Source: Streptomyces sp. AA1529 (lineage in GTDB: Bacteria > Actinomycetota > Actinomycetes > Streptomycetales > Streptomycetaceae). From it: 50,871 bases of DNA. Both the position numbers and the translations under genes were made by a program. Below the pieces are notes generated by a model. The model searched no databases, was not told the DNA's origin, and saw only the letters and a program-made list of their open reading frames with translations. Of this stretch, positions 39,649 through 48,587 are shown one piece after another (within the stretch, counting starts at the first letter, position 1; every line of letters starts with the position of its first letter). The stretch lies in assembly GCF_000280905.1 (NCBI RefSeq), contig NZ_ALAP01000060.1, positions 1-50,871 of the forward strand, in the 5' to 3' direction.

Positions 39649-40251
39649 ATGGATGAACCGAACACGGACGCCGGGCTGCGCGGGCGACTCGTCCGCGCAG
39701 GAGTCGAACTGGTCGCCGCTGAGGGGGCCCGGGGGGTCTCGCTCCGGGAGATCGCCCGGCATGCGGGGGTCTCCCACGGGGCGCCCCGCCGGTACTTCCC
39801 GACGCATCTCGCGCTGCTGTCGGCCATCGCGCGGGAGGGGTTCGGCCGACTGGCGGCCGTGGTGGGGGAGGTCTCGGCCGACCGGACGCAGGAGGGCCCG
39901 CGCGCCCAGCTCGCCGCGCTGGCCCGCGGCTATCTGGCCTTCGCCCGGGACCACCGCGGCATGTACGAGCTGATGTTCCGTCACGACCTGCTGGAGAGCG
40001 GGGAGCTGGGACTGCGGGAGGTGAGCCTGCCGCTCTTCGAGGTGCTGGTGGACCTCGTCGTGCGCGCGGGCCGGGAGAGCGGGGACGGTGCGGGGGCCGA
40101 CCCGCGGGCCCGGGCCGGAGCGCTCTGGGCGAACCTGCACGGGATCGCCCAACTGGGCGCCTGGCGCAGCCTCCCGCTCGCCACTGCGGCGGGCCAGGAC
40201 GAGGTGCTGGAGGCGGCCCTGGACGCCCATCTGGGCCCGGTGGGCGGGTGA
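39649..40251 (+). CDS. TetR-family transcriptional regulator
   Basis: 200 residues. The N-terminal DNA-binding domain is clear: LVRAGVELVAAEGARGVSLREIARHAGVSHGAPRRYFPTHLALLSAIA in one continuous region (residues ~15-60). The C-terminal ligand domain has the pattern LARGYLAFARDHRGMYELMFR, typical of the TetR C-terminal domain 33-type family. It overlaps the MFS gene by four bases (GTGA), so the two form an autoregulated efflux module controlled by the palindrome upstream. Confidence 0.9.
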   Translation: MDEPNTDAGLRGRLVRAGVELVAAEGARGVSLREIARHAGVSHGAPRRYFPTHLALLSAIAREGFGRLAAVVGEVSADRTQEGPRAQLAALARGYLAFARDHRGMYELMFRHDLLESGELGLREVSLPLFEVLVDLVVRAGRESGDGAGADPRARAGALWANLHGIAQLGAWRSLPLATAAGQDEVLEAALDAHLGPVGG

Positions 40252-41681
40252 GCGCGCCGCCGGAGCGCCGGGCGCGGGCACTGACCTTCCTCGGCAGCGT
40301 CACGGGGGCGGCCGTGGTGGCGCTGGACGGCACGGTCCTCACCGTCGCCCAGCCCCGGCTGCAGCAGGAGCTGGGCGCCACGTTCGCGCAGGTGCAGTGG
40401 ACGAGCACCGGGTATCTGATCGCCGTCGCGAGTCTGCTGGTCTTCGCCGGGCGGCTCGGCGACCGGTACGGGCATCAGCGCCTGTTCGCGCTGGGGATGC
40501 TCGGCTTCGGGGCGGCCTCGGCGGGGATCGGGCTGTGCGGGAGCATCGGCTGCGTCGTCGCGCTGCGGGTCGTCCAGGGCGTCTTCGGTGCACTGCTGCA
40601 ACCCGCCACGCTCGGCATGCTGCGGGCCGTGTTCCCGCCCGAACGGCTGGCGACGCCGATCGCGGTCCGCACCAGCGTGATCGGGCTCGCCGCCGCGTGC
40701 GGGCCGGTGCTCGGCGGGCTGCTCGTCGCGGGACCGGGCTGGCGTGCGGTGTTCCTGCTCAACGTCCCCGCGGCGGTGGTGGGTCCGCTGGTGCTGCTGG
40801 CCGGTCGCCGGGGCCGGCCCGAACCTTCGCCGCGCGAGGCCCTCGACCTTCCGGGCGCCTGCCTGTTGGGCGGCGCGCTGCTGGGTGCGGTGCACACGCT
40901 GGTCGTCACCGCCCGGGACGGCTGGACGGCGGTCAACGCCTGCCTGGCCGTCGGTGGTGCGGTCGCGGCGGTCGCCTTCGTCCGGCACGAACGCCGCGCA
41001 GCGCACCCCCTGGTGCCTGCCGGACTGCTGCGTGCGCCCGGCATCGCCCCCGCGCTGGCGCTGCTGGTGGTCTCCTCGGCGGCGCTGTTCGGGACGCTGT
41101 TCGTGGGGACCTTCTTCCTCCAGGACGTCCTCGGTCTCGACCCCTTCGTCTGCGGACTGCGCACGCTGCCGCTCGCCGCCACGATGGTGTTCGGCGCGCC
41201 GCTGTGCGCCGTGCTGCTGCGGCGCTGCGGGCCGCGCCGTACGGCGGGGGCGGGCGCCGCGTCGCTGGCGGCCGGTGTGCTGTTGCTGTCCCGGCTGGGT
41301 GCGGACGCCGGGGCGGGCGGGATCGGCGTCGCGTTCTTCGCGCTGGGCGCGGGGTTCGCCGCGGTGCTGGTGACGGCCACGTCCGTGGTCGTGGGGCGGG
41401 CTCCGGCCGAACAGGCCGGGGTGGCGGGCGGGGTGAAGCAGACGGCGATGAATGTCGGGCCGGCGGCGGGAGTGGCGCTGGCGACGACGCTGCTGTCCTT
41501 CTGGACGCCCGCGCGGCGGTCCGGGGCGGGCGCCGGGTTCCTGACGGCGATGGGACCGGCGCTGACCGTGCTGGCGCTCCTGGCCGCCACCGGTCTGCTG
41601 CTGGCCGTCCACCTCGGCTCCGACCGGGGAATTCGTGGTTACCGACGAGTTGACAGTGTTTCTCGCCGCGCCCAGTCTTAG
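40248..41681 (+). CDS. MFS drug efflux transporter, DHA2 (EmrB/QacA) type
   Basis: 477 residues with about 14 hydrophobic segments. Motif D1 appears as ALDGTVLTVAQPRL, motif A as GRLGDRYGHQRLFALG, motif B as LRVVQGVFGALLQPATLGML and motif C as GPVLGGLLVAGPGWR. This fits a proton-driven exporter of drugs or natural products in the cytoplasmic membrane. The GTG start overlaps the tetR stop, so translation is coupled and expression is controlled by that repressor. Confidence 0.9.
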   Translation: MSAPPERRARALTFLGSVTGAAVVALDGTVLTVAQPRLQQELGATFAQVQWTSTGYLIAVASLLVFAGRLGDRYGHQRLFALGMLGFGAASAGIGLCGSIGCVVALRVVQGVFGALLQPATLGMLRAVFPPERLATPIAVRTSVIGLAAACGPVLGGLLVAGPGWRAVFLLNVPAAVVGPLVLLAGRRGRPEPSPREALDLPGACLLGGALLGAVHTLVVTARDGWTAVNACLAVGGAVAAVAFVRHERRAAHPLVPAGLLRAPGIAPALALLVVSSAALFGTLFVGTFFLQDVLGLDPFVCGLRTLPLAATMVFGAPLCAVLLRRCGPRRTAGAGAASLAAGVLLLSRLGADAGAGGIGVAFFALGAGFAAVLVTATSVVVGRAPAEQAGVAGGVKQTAMNVGPAAGVALATTLLSFWTPARRSGAGAGFLTAMGPALTVLALLAATGLLLAVHLGSDRGIRGYRRVDSVSRRAQS

Positions 41682-41752
41682 CTGCGCCGTGTACATGTCA
41701 CCTTCACCCGCAGGGGGTGGTGTCTGTGCCAGACACACACGAGGAGAGACGC

Positions 41753-42871
41753 ATGGGAACTCAGGGGACCGGCACCGGCGTCAGCAGGCGGACGGTGCTC
41801 GCGGGAGCCGGCGGGGTGGGGGCGGCCGCCGTACTGGGCGGCGCCTCGGTGCCGCAGGCGCTCGCCGCCGGGGTCGACAAGCTGCCGATACCCGACAAGG
41901 CCGAGCTGACCGTGCTGCTCACCGGCGACGCGGGCACCGGCGAGGACGGCCAGTGGCAGGTCGCCGACGCCGCCCGCACGGTGTGTGCCCGCCGCGGCGT
42001 GGACCTGGCGATCGGACTCGGCGACAACATCTACGAGAACGGCCCCGAGAGCGACACCGACGACGAGTTCCAGTCCAAGTTCGAACGCCCCAACGCCGGA
42101 ATCGACGTGCCCTGGCTGATGGTGCTCGGCAACCACGACACCAGCGGCATCATCCCCGGCAGCGGCGGGTGGCCCTCGCGCGGCGACCACGAGGTGGCCT
42201 ACCACGCGCACTCGGCCCGCTGGTACATGCCCGGCCGCTACTACTCGGTCGCCGTGCCCGGCGGCGCCGACGAGCCGGTGGCGGAGTTCTTCGCGATCGA
42301 CACCACACCGCTGGCCTCCTACGTATTGCAGACCGACCCCGAGTACTACTGGAACGGTCCCTTCGCGCGCGAACAGCGCGCCTGGCTCCAGCAGTCGCTG
42401 GCCGCCTCCCGGGCCCGCTGGAAGTTCGTCTTCGCGCACCATCCGCTGCGCAACAACGGCACGCACCGCAACGCCGGGGAGTACGAGGGCATCTCCTGCG
42501 GCGACTACCTCAGCGGCAAGCACGTCAAGGAGCTGTACGAGGACGTCGTGGCCGGGAAGGCGGAGTTCCTGCTCGGCGGGCACGACCACACCCTGCAGAT
42601 CCTGGACACCGCGGAGCGGTACCAGGGCACCCAGCAGATCGTCTGCGGCGCCGCGGCCAAGACCAAGGGCCGGGCCGACGAGCCGAGCAACAAGGCGTTC
42701 TGGGAGGCCTACGACACCCTCGGCTTCATGCTGCTCACCATCAACGCGCAGCAGGTCGTGCTGGACGCCTACACCCTCGACCCGGGCACGGGCGAACCCG
42801 TCCACGCCTACCGGCACACCCGCACCGACCGGCTGCCCGCCGGGGCCGGCCGCGCGGGCGCGACCGGCTGA
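41753..42871 (+). CDS. Tat-exported purple-acid-phosphatase-like metallophosphoesterase
   Basis: 372 residues from an ATG with GAGGAGAG upstream. A twin-arginine signal (VSRRTVLAGAGGVGAAAVLGG, cut near ALA-AG) precedes a calcineurin-like domain with GDAGTG, GLGDNIYENG, GNHDTSG, FVFAHHPLRNNG and GGHDHTLQ, the five metal-binding blocks. Order and spacing resemble tartrate-resistant acid phosphatase. It would act outside the membrane on phosphoesters, probably in phosphate scavenging. A TTGACA hexamer at 41,650 and a 7-bp inverted repeat GTGTCTG/CAGACAC at 41,720-41,736 precede it, but no good -10 was found. Confidence 0.9.
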   Translation: MGTQGTGTGVSRRTVLAGAGGVGAAAVLGGASVPQALAAGVDKLPIPDKAELTVLLTGDAGTGEDGQWQVADAARTVCARRGVDLAIGLGDNIYENGPESDTDDEFQSKFERPNAGIDVPWLMVLGNHDTSGIIPGSGGWPSRGDHEVAYHAHSARWYMPGRYYSVAVPGGADEPVAEFFAIDTTPLASYVLQTDPEYYWNGPFAREQRAWLQQSLAASRARWKFVFAHHPLRNNGTHRNAGEYEGISCGDYLSGKHVKELYEDVVAGKAEFLLGGHDHTLQILDTAERYQGTQQIVCGAAAKTKGRADEPSNKAFWEAYDTLGFMLLTINAQQVVLDAYTLDPGTGEPVHAYRHTRTDRLPAGAGRAGATG

Positions 42872-42914
42872 CCGCGGACACCGCGGCCGGCTGCCCGGCG
42901 ACCGGCCGGGAAGG

Positions 42915-43517
42915 TCACCGCACCAGGTGCTCCACCGTGGGGGCCACCGTGCCGAAGAGGTCGGCGACGGTGGTCAGGCTCGCCGTCTGCAACACGGCGG
43001 CGGGCAGGGTGCTGCCGTCGGGTGCGGTCAGCGGGCGGGTCGCGGTCGCCTCGGCGACGACAGCGGGCCGGTAGCCGAGGTTGAAGGCGCCCTGTGCGGT
43101 GAAGGTGACGCACATGTGGGTCATGAACCCCGCCAGCACCAGGTCGTCACCCGTGCCCGACTCGCGCAGGGTCTGTCGCAGACCGGTGTCCCGGAACGCG
43201 TCGGGGAACCGCTTGACCACGACGGGCTCGTCCCCGGCGGGTGCCACCTCCGGGCTGACGGCACCGATGTCGGCACGGATGTCGTAGGGCGAGCCCTCGC
43301 CGCCGTCGTTGACGATGTGCACGACCGGCGCACCGGCCTCGCGGGCGGCGGCCAGCAGGCGGGCTCCCGCGGCCAGCGCGGGCTCGGCGCCCTCCAGGGC
43401 CATGACACCGGTGCGGTACGTCTGCTGGAAGTCGATCATGAGGACGGTGGCGTCGCCGAGCCGGGGCAGCGTGTTGTCGAGACCGATGACGTCACGCAGA
43501 GTCGTGGACGTGTTCAT
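42915..43517 (-). CDS. Isochorismatase-family cysteine hydrolase
   Basis: 200 residues. The catalytic triad positions are visible: Asp29 in VLMIDFQQTY, Lys102 in VVVKRFPDAF and Cys136 in GFMTHMCVTFTAQGA. The Thr-His-Met-Cys-Val form is seen in nicotinamidase-like and other amidohydrolase members. It converges on the phosphoesterase gene and lies just downstream of a GlxA-type regulator on the same strand, which probably controls it; this pair is common in actinobacteria. Confidence 0.85.
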   Translation of the reverse strand: MNTSTTLRDVIGLDNTLPRLGDATVLMIDFQQTYRTGVMALEGAEPALAAGARLLAAAREAGAPVVHIVNDGGEGSPYDIRADIGAVSPEVAPAGDEPVVVKRFPDAFRDTGLRQTLRESGTGDDLVLAGFMTHMCVTFTAQGAFNLGYRPAVVAEATATRPLTAPDGSTLPAAVLQTASLTTVADLFGTVAPTVEHLVR

Positions 43518-43659
43518 GGGGAAAGGTTCCTTTCGGGTAGGAGGAGCGCACGGCGGAGCCGACGCGGCGCGTGTGCGCGGCGACTGCTCGGGTGCTGTGC
43601 TCGGGGATCCGCGGTCCGTGGTGAGGTGGTCGCGTGGTGCGGTGGTCGGGAGCGAGCGG

Positions 43660-44643
43660 TCAGCTCGTGGTGCGGAAGCGGCGGCGGTAGGCGGCCGGAG
43701 TGGTGTTGAGCTGCTTGCGGAAGGCGCGGTGCAGTGTCTCCACCGAACCCAGCCCGGTGTCCGCCGTGATCTGCGCCGGGGACCGGTCGGTCGTCTCCAG
43801 CAGCCTGCGCGCCGCCTCGACCCGTGCCGCCTCCACATAGGCCGCCGGGCTGCTGCCCGTCTCCTGCCGGAAGACCCTCGCGAAGTGCCGTTCGCTCAGG
43901 CACATCCGACCTGCCAGCACCGGCGCGGACAGGTCCTCCGCGAGGTGTTCGGCGATGAACACGCGCAGCTCGTCGAGCTCCCGCCGGGCGGCGGCCGGAA
44001 CACTCAACGGCACGCTGAACTGGCTCTGGCCGCCCTGCCGACGGAGGTAGACGACCAGCTGCCGGGCCACGGCGAGTGCCAGGTCCTCGCCGTGGTCCTC
44101 GGCCACCAGCGCGAGCGCCAGATCCATACAGGTGCTGATGCCCGCACCGGTCCACACCCGGCCGGAGCGGACGAAGATCGGGTCGGCGTCCACGCGCACC
44201 CGGGGGTGCTCGGCGGCGAGCTGCGCCGCGGTCGACCAGTGCGTGGTCGCCCGCCGTCCGTCGAGCAGTCCCGCCGCCGCGAGCACATGGGCTCCCACAC
44301 ACACCGAGGCGATCCGCCGCGCGTACGGCGCGGTGTCCCTGACCCACTCCACGACGCGCTCCTCCACCCGGGCCACCGGGCCGTCCGGGTGCAGGTCCAC
44401 GGCGCCGGGCACCAGGAGGGTGTCCACCGAGGCTCCCACCTCGGCGAAGGTCAGATCGGCCAGCAGCCGCACCCCGGCGGAGGTGGCGACCGGCTCGGCG
44501 TCCGGTCCGGCCAGCCGGACCCGGTAGTCCGCCCGGCCCCCGCTCTCCCGGTTGGCCAGCGCGAAGACCTCGGCCGGGCCGGTGACGTCGAGCAGGTCGA
44601 CATCCGGGAAGACCGCGATGACGACGCGGTGAGAAGTGGACAT
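43660..44643 (-). CDS. GlxA-family AraC-type regulator with DJ-1/PfpI domain
   Basis: 327 residues. The N-terminal DJ-1/PfpI-like domain (VVIAVFPDVDLLDVTGPAEVF) has the elbow ASVCVGAHVLAAAGLLDGRRATTHW, with Cys at the nucleophile position. The C-terminal ~100 residues carry two helix-turn-helix motifs (LAGRMCLSERHFARVFRQETG and ITADTGLGSVETLHRAFRK). It lies 142 bases upstream of the isochorismatase-family gene and probably activates it in response to a small ligand. Confidence 0.9.
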   Translation of the reverse strand: MSTSHRVVIAVFPDVDLLDVTGPAEVFALANRESGGRADYRVRLAGPDAEPVATSAGVRLLADLTFAEVGASVDTLLVPGAVDLHPDGPVARVEERVVEWVRDTAPYARRIASVCVGAHVLAAAGLLDGRRATTHWSTAAQLAAEHPRVRVDADPIFVRSGRVWTGAGISTCMDLALALVAEDHGEDLALAVARQLVVYLRRQGGQSQFSVPLSVPAAARRELDELRVFIAEHLAEDLSAPVLAGRMCLSERHFARVFRQETGSSPAAYVEAARVEAARRLLETTDRSPAQITADTGLGSVETLHRAFRKQLNTTPAAYRRRFRTTS

Positions 44644-44838
44644 GCCCCCATCCTCGGCGCGGGTCCCGATGTCCGCAATGACGGTTCTCTGTCACATCCG
44701 GCCCTCGCTCGCCGGGTGCCGCCGACCGCCCGGCCCCCGTTCGACCGCCGGCCGCCCGGCACCGTTGCACGGGCACATGCAGCGCGCGGCCCGTCCCTGA
44801 GGCGGGAGCGGGGATCCGCCCATGCCCTCCAGCGATGA

Positions 44839-44869
44839 TTCACGGAAGGTGATCAACTGCCCTTAGATT
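44839..44869 (+). promoter_or_regulatory. Probable leaderless promoter of murJ
   Basis: TAGATT at 44,864-44,869 ends six bases before the ATG at 44,876, and no ribosome site precedes the ATG. TTCACG at 44,839-44,844 is a possible -35 with a 19-base spacer. The transcript would start at or next to the ATG. Confidence 0.45.
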
Positions 44870-44875
44870 GTCCGG

Positions 44876-46555
44876 ATGGCAGACGGAACGCGGCCGGTGG
44901 CCGCTGCGCGGACAGCGCCCGGGTCCCCGACAGCCCCCGGCCGGACGGGACTCGCCCGCTCGTCGCTGCTGATGGCGGCGGGCACCGTCGTCTCGCGGGC
45001 CACCGGACTCATCCGACAGGTGCTGCAGGCGGCGGCGCTCGGCACCGGGCTGCTGGCCAGCACGTACAACACCGCCAACACCGTGCCCACCAGCCTCTAC
45101 ACCCTGCTGATCGGCGGCGCCCTCAACGCCGTACTGGTGCCGCAGCTCGTGCGGGCCCGGGCCACGCACGCCGACGGCGGCAGCGCGTACGAGCAGCGGC
45201 TGGTGACCCTCGTGGTCACCGTGCTGGCGCTCGGCACGGCACTCGCCGTCTGGGCGGCGCCGCAGATCGTGGGCCTCTTCATGCGGGACACCCCCGCGCA
45301 GCACGAGGCCTTCGAGCTGACCGTCGTCTTCGCCCGCTTCCTGCTGCCGCAGATCTTCTTCTACGGGCTGTTCGCGATCCTCGGCCAGGTCCTCAACGCG
45401 CGCGAGAAGTTCGGCGCGATGATGTGGACCCCGATCCTGAACAACGTCGTCCTCATCACGATGTTCGGCGTCTACCTGGGCATGATGACCGTCCCCGACC
45501 GGGTCGCGGACATCACCGGCACCCAGGTGCGGCTGCTGGGCCTGGGCACCACCGGTGGCATCGCCCTGCAGGCCCTCGCGCTGGTCCCGTTCGTGCGCGC
45601 CGCCGGATTCCGCTTCCGGCCACGCTTCGACTGGCGCGGCACCGGGCTGGGCCGCAGCGCGCACGCCGCCAAGTGGACGCTGCTGTTCGTGCTGGCCAAC
45701 CAGGTCGCGCTCACCGTCGTCACCAACTACGCCAACACCGCCGACCAGGCGCTCCCCGACGCGGGCGCCGGATACTCGGCCTACACCTACGCGCAGACGA
45801 TCTGGATGCTGCCGCAGTCCATCGTGACCGTCTCGCTGGTGACGGCGCTGTTGCCCCGGATGAGCCGCGCGGTGACCGAGGGACGGCACGCGGACCTGCG
45901 CGCCGATCTGGCCCGCGGACTCCGGCTCACCGGCGCCGTCATCGTCCCCACCGCCTTCCTCTTCCTCGCGCTCGGCCCGCAGATCGCCGCGCTGCTGTTC
46001 GCACACGGTGCCGCGGACGCCGAATCGGCTCGCCCCCTGGGGCAGATGCTCCAGGCGTTCGGACTCGGCCTGATCCCCTTCTCGGCGCAGTATCTGCTGC
46101 TGCGCGGCTTCTACGCCTTCGAGGACACCCGCACCCCGTTCCGGACGGCCGCGTTCATCGCGGCCGTGAACATCGCCCTGGCCACCGGCTGCCATCTGCT
46201 GCTGCCGCCCCGCTGGGCGGTGACCGGCATGGCCGCCGGGTACGCACTGGCCTACGCCGCCGGACTGCTGCTCACGCTCCGGCTGCTGCGCCGCAGGCTG
46301 TCCGGCCCGCTCGACGGCTCGGGGGGACTGGCGCGGACGTACCGGAAGGTGGCCCTCGCGTCGGCCGTGGCCGCGGGGCTCGCCTGGGTGGCGGCGGACG
46401 CGGTGCGGCGCACCCTCGGCGGGGGCACGCTGCCCGCGGCGCTGTCCCTGGCGGCCGGCATCCTCGCGCTGGCCGCCGGCTACCTCGTGCTGGGACGGCT
46501 GCTGGGGGTGCCGGAGCTGCGGACCCTGCCGGGCCGCTCCCGCCGGACCCGGTGA
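44876..46555 (+). CDS. murJ: MurJ/MviN-type lipid II flippase
   Basis: 559 residues, about 14 membrane helices. It opens with the MurJ signature ARSSLLMAAGTVVSRATGLIRQVLQAAALG and continues with YNTANTVPTSLYTLLIGGALNAVLVPQLVRA, then LLPQIFFYGLFAILGQVLNAREKFG. These proteins flip lipid II across the cytoplasmic membrane for peptidoglycan synthesis, or act as MOP-superfamily exporters. It lacks the long cytoplasmic kinase-like C-terminus found in mycobacterial MviN. Streptomyces usually have another MurJ near the replication genes, so this may be a paralogue. The next gene is a sugar kinase, not a peptidoglycan gene. Confidence 0.85.
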   Translation: MADGTRPVAAARTAPGSPTAPGRTGLARSSLLMAAGTVVSRATGLIRQVLQAAALGTGLLASTYNTANTVPTSLYTLLIGGALNAVLVPQLVRARATHADGGSAYEQRLVTLVVTVLALGTALAVWAAPQIVGLFMRDTPAQHEAFELTVVFARFLLPQIFFYGLFAILGQVLNAREKFGAMMWTPILNNVVLITMFGVYLGMMTVPDRVADITGTQVRLLGLGTTGGIALQALALVPFVRAAGFRFRPRFDWRGTGLGRSAHAAKWTLLFVLANQVALTVVTNYANTADQALPDAGAGYSAYTYAQTIWMLPQSIVTVSLVTALLPRMSRAVTEGRHADLRADLARGLRLTGAVIVPTAFLFLALGPQIAALLFAHGAADAESARPLGQMLQAFGLGLIPFSAQYLLLRGFYAFEDTRTPFRTAAFIAAVNIALATGCHLLLPPRWAVTGMAAGYALAYAAGLLLTLRLLRRRLSGPLDGSGGLARTYRKVALASAVAAGLAWVAADAVRRTLGGGTLPAALSLAAGILALAAGYLVLGRLLGVPELRTLPGRSRRTR

Positions 46556-46615
46556 CCGTACGGTGGTGCCGACAGGGCCGGAGAGGCGCCGAGTTGTGAG
46601 ACCGGAAGGGCCGAG

Positions 46616-47581
46616 ATGACCGCTGAACTTCCCATCGCCGTGCTGGGCGAGTGCGTCGCCGACGCGTTCGTGACCGAGCCGCGCAGCTCCGGGGACGCCG
46701 CCCCGGCGCCGCTCGCGCTGGACGTCTTCCCCGGCGGCGGGCCCGCCAACACGGCCGTGGCGCTGGCCCGGCTGGGCACCCCGACCCGCTTCCTGGGGCG
46801 GCTCTCGCACGACGTCTTCGGGCGGCTGTTCGCCTCCCGGCTGGCGGAGTCCGGCGTCGACCTGGGTTCCGCGGTACGCGCCGCGCCCGAGCCCAGCACC
46901 CTGGCCGTGGCGGATCTGGCCGAGGACGGCAGCGCCGACTACTCCTTCCACGCGCAGCGGACGGCCGACTGGCAGTGGACCGACGCCGAACTCGCCGCCG
47001 CCACCGCCGATCCCGTCGGCTGCCTGCACACCGGCTCGCTCGCCCTGGTCCGGCAGCCCGGCGCGGCGGCTGTCGAGCGCCTGCTGACGGACATACGCGA
47101 GCGGGCCACCGTCTCGGTCGACCCCAACGTCCGGCCGCTGCTCGTCGAGCCCGCCGACTACCGTGCGGCGCTGCCCCGCTGGTGCGCGGCGGCCGACATC
47201 CTGCGGCTGTCCGACGACGACCTGGCCCACCTGCGGCCGGGCGCCACCCCGGAAGAGGGCGCCGACGCCTTCCACGCGGACGGTGTGCCGCTGGTCGTGG
47301 TCACCCTCGGCGCCGCGGGCGTGCTGGCCTCGCTGGACGGTACCCGGGTCCGCGTCCCGACCCCGCCCACCCCCGTCGTGGACACGGTCGGTGCGGGCGA
47401 CTCCTTCATGGCGGGCTTCCTGCACGCACTGCGGGCGGCCGGGGCACTCGGCGGCAGACTGGACGGCCTCACCGGGCAGCAGGTCACCGAGGCGCTGGAG
47501 TTCGGCGTCCGGGTGGCCGCAGCGGTCGTCTCGGTGCGCGGCGCGAACCCGCCCTGGGCGGCCGACCTGGCGGCGGACTGA
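46616..47581 (+). CDS. PfkB-family carbohydrate kinase (fructokinase-like)
   Basis: 321 residues, ATG after GGAAGGG. The ribokinase fold is clear: GECVADAF at the N-terminus, the PfkB signature FPGGGPANTAVALARLG, and the C-terminal DTVGAGDSFMAGFL holding the catalytic Asp and anion hole. SVDPNVRP in the middle is typical of fructokinases. It would phosphorylate a sugar in the cytoplasm; the exact sugar is not decidable. It follows murJ by 60 bases and may be read through from it. Confidence 0.85.
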   Translation: MTAELPIAVLGECVADAFVTEPRSSGDAAPAPLALDVFPGGGPANTAVALARLGTPTRFLGRLSHDVFGRLFASRLAESGVDLGSAVRAAPEPSTLAVADLAEDGSADYSFHAQRTADWQWTDAELAAATADPVGCLHTGSLALVRQPGAAAVERLLTDIRERATVSVDPNVRPLLVEPADYRAALPRWCAAADILRLSDDDLAHLRPGATPEEGADAFHADGVPLVVVTLGAAGVLASLDGTRVRVPTPPTPVVDTVGAGDSFMAGFLHALRAAGALGGRLDGLTGQQVTEALEFGVRVAAAVVSVRGANPPWAADLAAD

Positions 47582-47880
47582 CTCACACCACCAGCGGCAG
47601 GACGTGGTGCCGGACGGCCGGGGCCAGGCCGAGCCCCGGATCGACCGTCGCGCCGGTCCAGCGGAGCGCGGCGATCTCGGCGGCAGGCGCCGGCCGTCCG
47701 GCCAGATCGGCCCGGAAGACCACCAGCCGCATCGGCACGCCCTCCAGCGCCGCCGTCGCCCGTACCTCGGTGAGCGGGGTGGCGGACGACGGCGCGACGC
47801 CCAGCTCCTCACGCAGTTCGCGGTCCAGCGCGGCGCGCAGGCTCTCGCCGGGCTCCGGCTTGCCGCCGGCGCCGCTCTCA
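47582..47880 (-). pseudogene. Nudix hydrolase, 5'-truncated
   Basis: The minus frame contains an intact Nudix box (GGKPEPGESLRAALDREL then REELGV, fitting Gx5Ex7REUxEExGU) and a normal C-terminus ending HHVLPLVV before a TGA at 47,582-47,584. The ~30-40 residues that should precede the box are absent: upstream of codon 47,880 the frame enters the lipoprotein gene and hits a stop at 47,910-47,912 with no start codon between. The break coincides with the lipoprotein stop, so a recombination joined the two. Confidence 0.75.
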
Positions 47881-48351
47881 GGCCGTCGACGCGTCTTTCT
47901 GCAACTCGGTCACCAGGCCGACGATCTCAGCCTTCGCCTGCGGAACCGTGGACACGCAGTCGAGGGGGATGGTGCCACCACCTGCTGCCGAACCCATGGC
48001 CACGCAGCCGTTGCTCTCGAAATCCCGCAGGTGCCCGAGCGCCTTGGACAAGGACTCACTCTCCCGATCGGAGAGGTCCTTTGCTTTGGTCGCCTCTGCG
48101 AGCGCGTCGAGCTCCGACTGCGTTGCGGATACCCATCCGGCGCAGGGGGCGGACGTGAGGTCGTCTCCGTCGCACCTCTTGTCGTCGACCGCCTTCGAGA
48201 GCGGCTCGCAGTACTTGTCACAAAGGTCGGCCCGTTCCTTCATGTCCGGCTGCTGGGAGCCGCACCCCGCCAACGTGATCGCGCCGAGAAGAACGGACAC
48301 GAGTGCCATGCCGCTGCGGCTTGGCCGCGCGGCCGACAGACTTGACGTCAT
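47878..48351 (-). CDS. Small lipoprotein of unknown function
   Basis: 157 residues; the ATG has AGGA upstream, and a second ATG at codon 15 is possible. A lipoprotein signal peptide ends in the lipobox LAGC (about residue 30). The mature part has five more Cys (DLCDKYCEP, KRCDGD, APCAGW, NGCVAM, LDCVST), likely disulfides, and an amphipathic helical middle. No family recognised. It is less GC-rich than its neighbours and its stop abuts the broken Nudix gene, so it is probably acquired DNA. Confidence 0.75.
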   Translation of the reverse strand: MTSSLSAARPSRSGMALVSVLLGAITLAGCGSQQPDMKERADLCDKYCEPLSKAVDDKRCDGDDLTSAPCAGWVSATQSELDALAEATKAKDLSDRESESLSKALGHLRDFESNGCVAMGSAAGGGTIPLDCVSTVPQAKAEIVGLVTELQKDASTA

Positions 48352-48587
48352 ACGACCTGTTCCTGCCTTCCGAGATTCCGTCAGATCGTCCCGTCATGGG
48401 CCACGTTGCGGGGGTCAGTCCGCACGAGCTGTTCGTCCCCCGCCCCGCTTCCTGCTCTCGTTCCGTTGACGACGGCAGCAAAGTAGTGGGGTCCGATTCT
48501 TCTGGCAACCGATTCAGGGCGAGCGTGGGAGGGCCGGGGTTCCGACGTCCATGGGGCCGATCCTGCCAGTCGCCGCCGGAGGCGCCG

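Noticed and set aside
42873..42905. Inverted repeats between the convergent phosphoesterase and isochorismatase genes
   Set aside because: Short GC-only palindromes (CCGCGG, CCGGCC) are expected by chance in this DNA; not strong enough to call a terminator.
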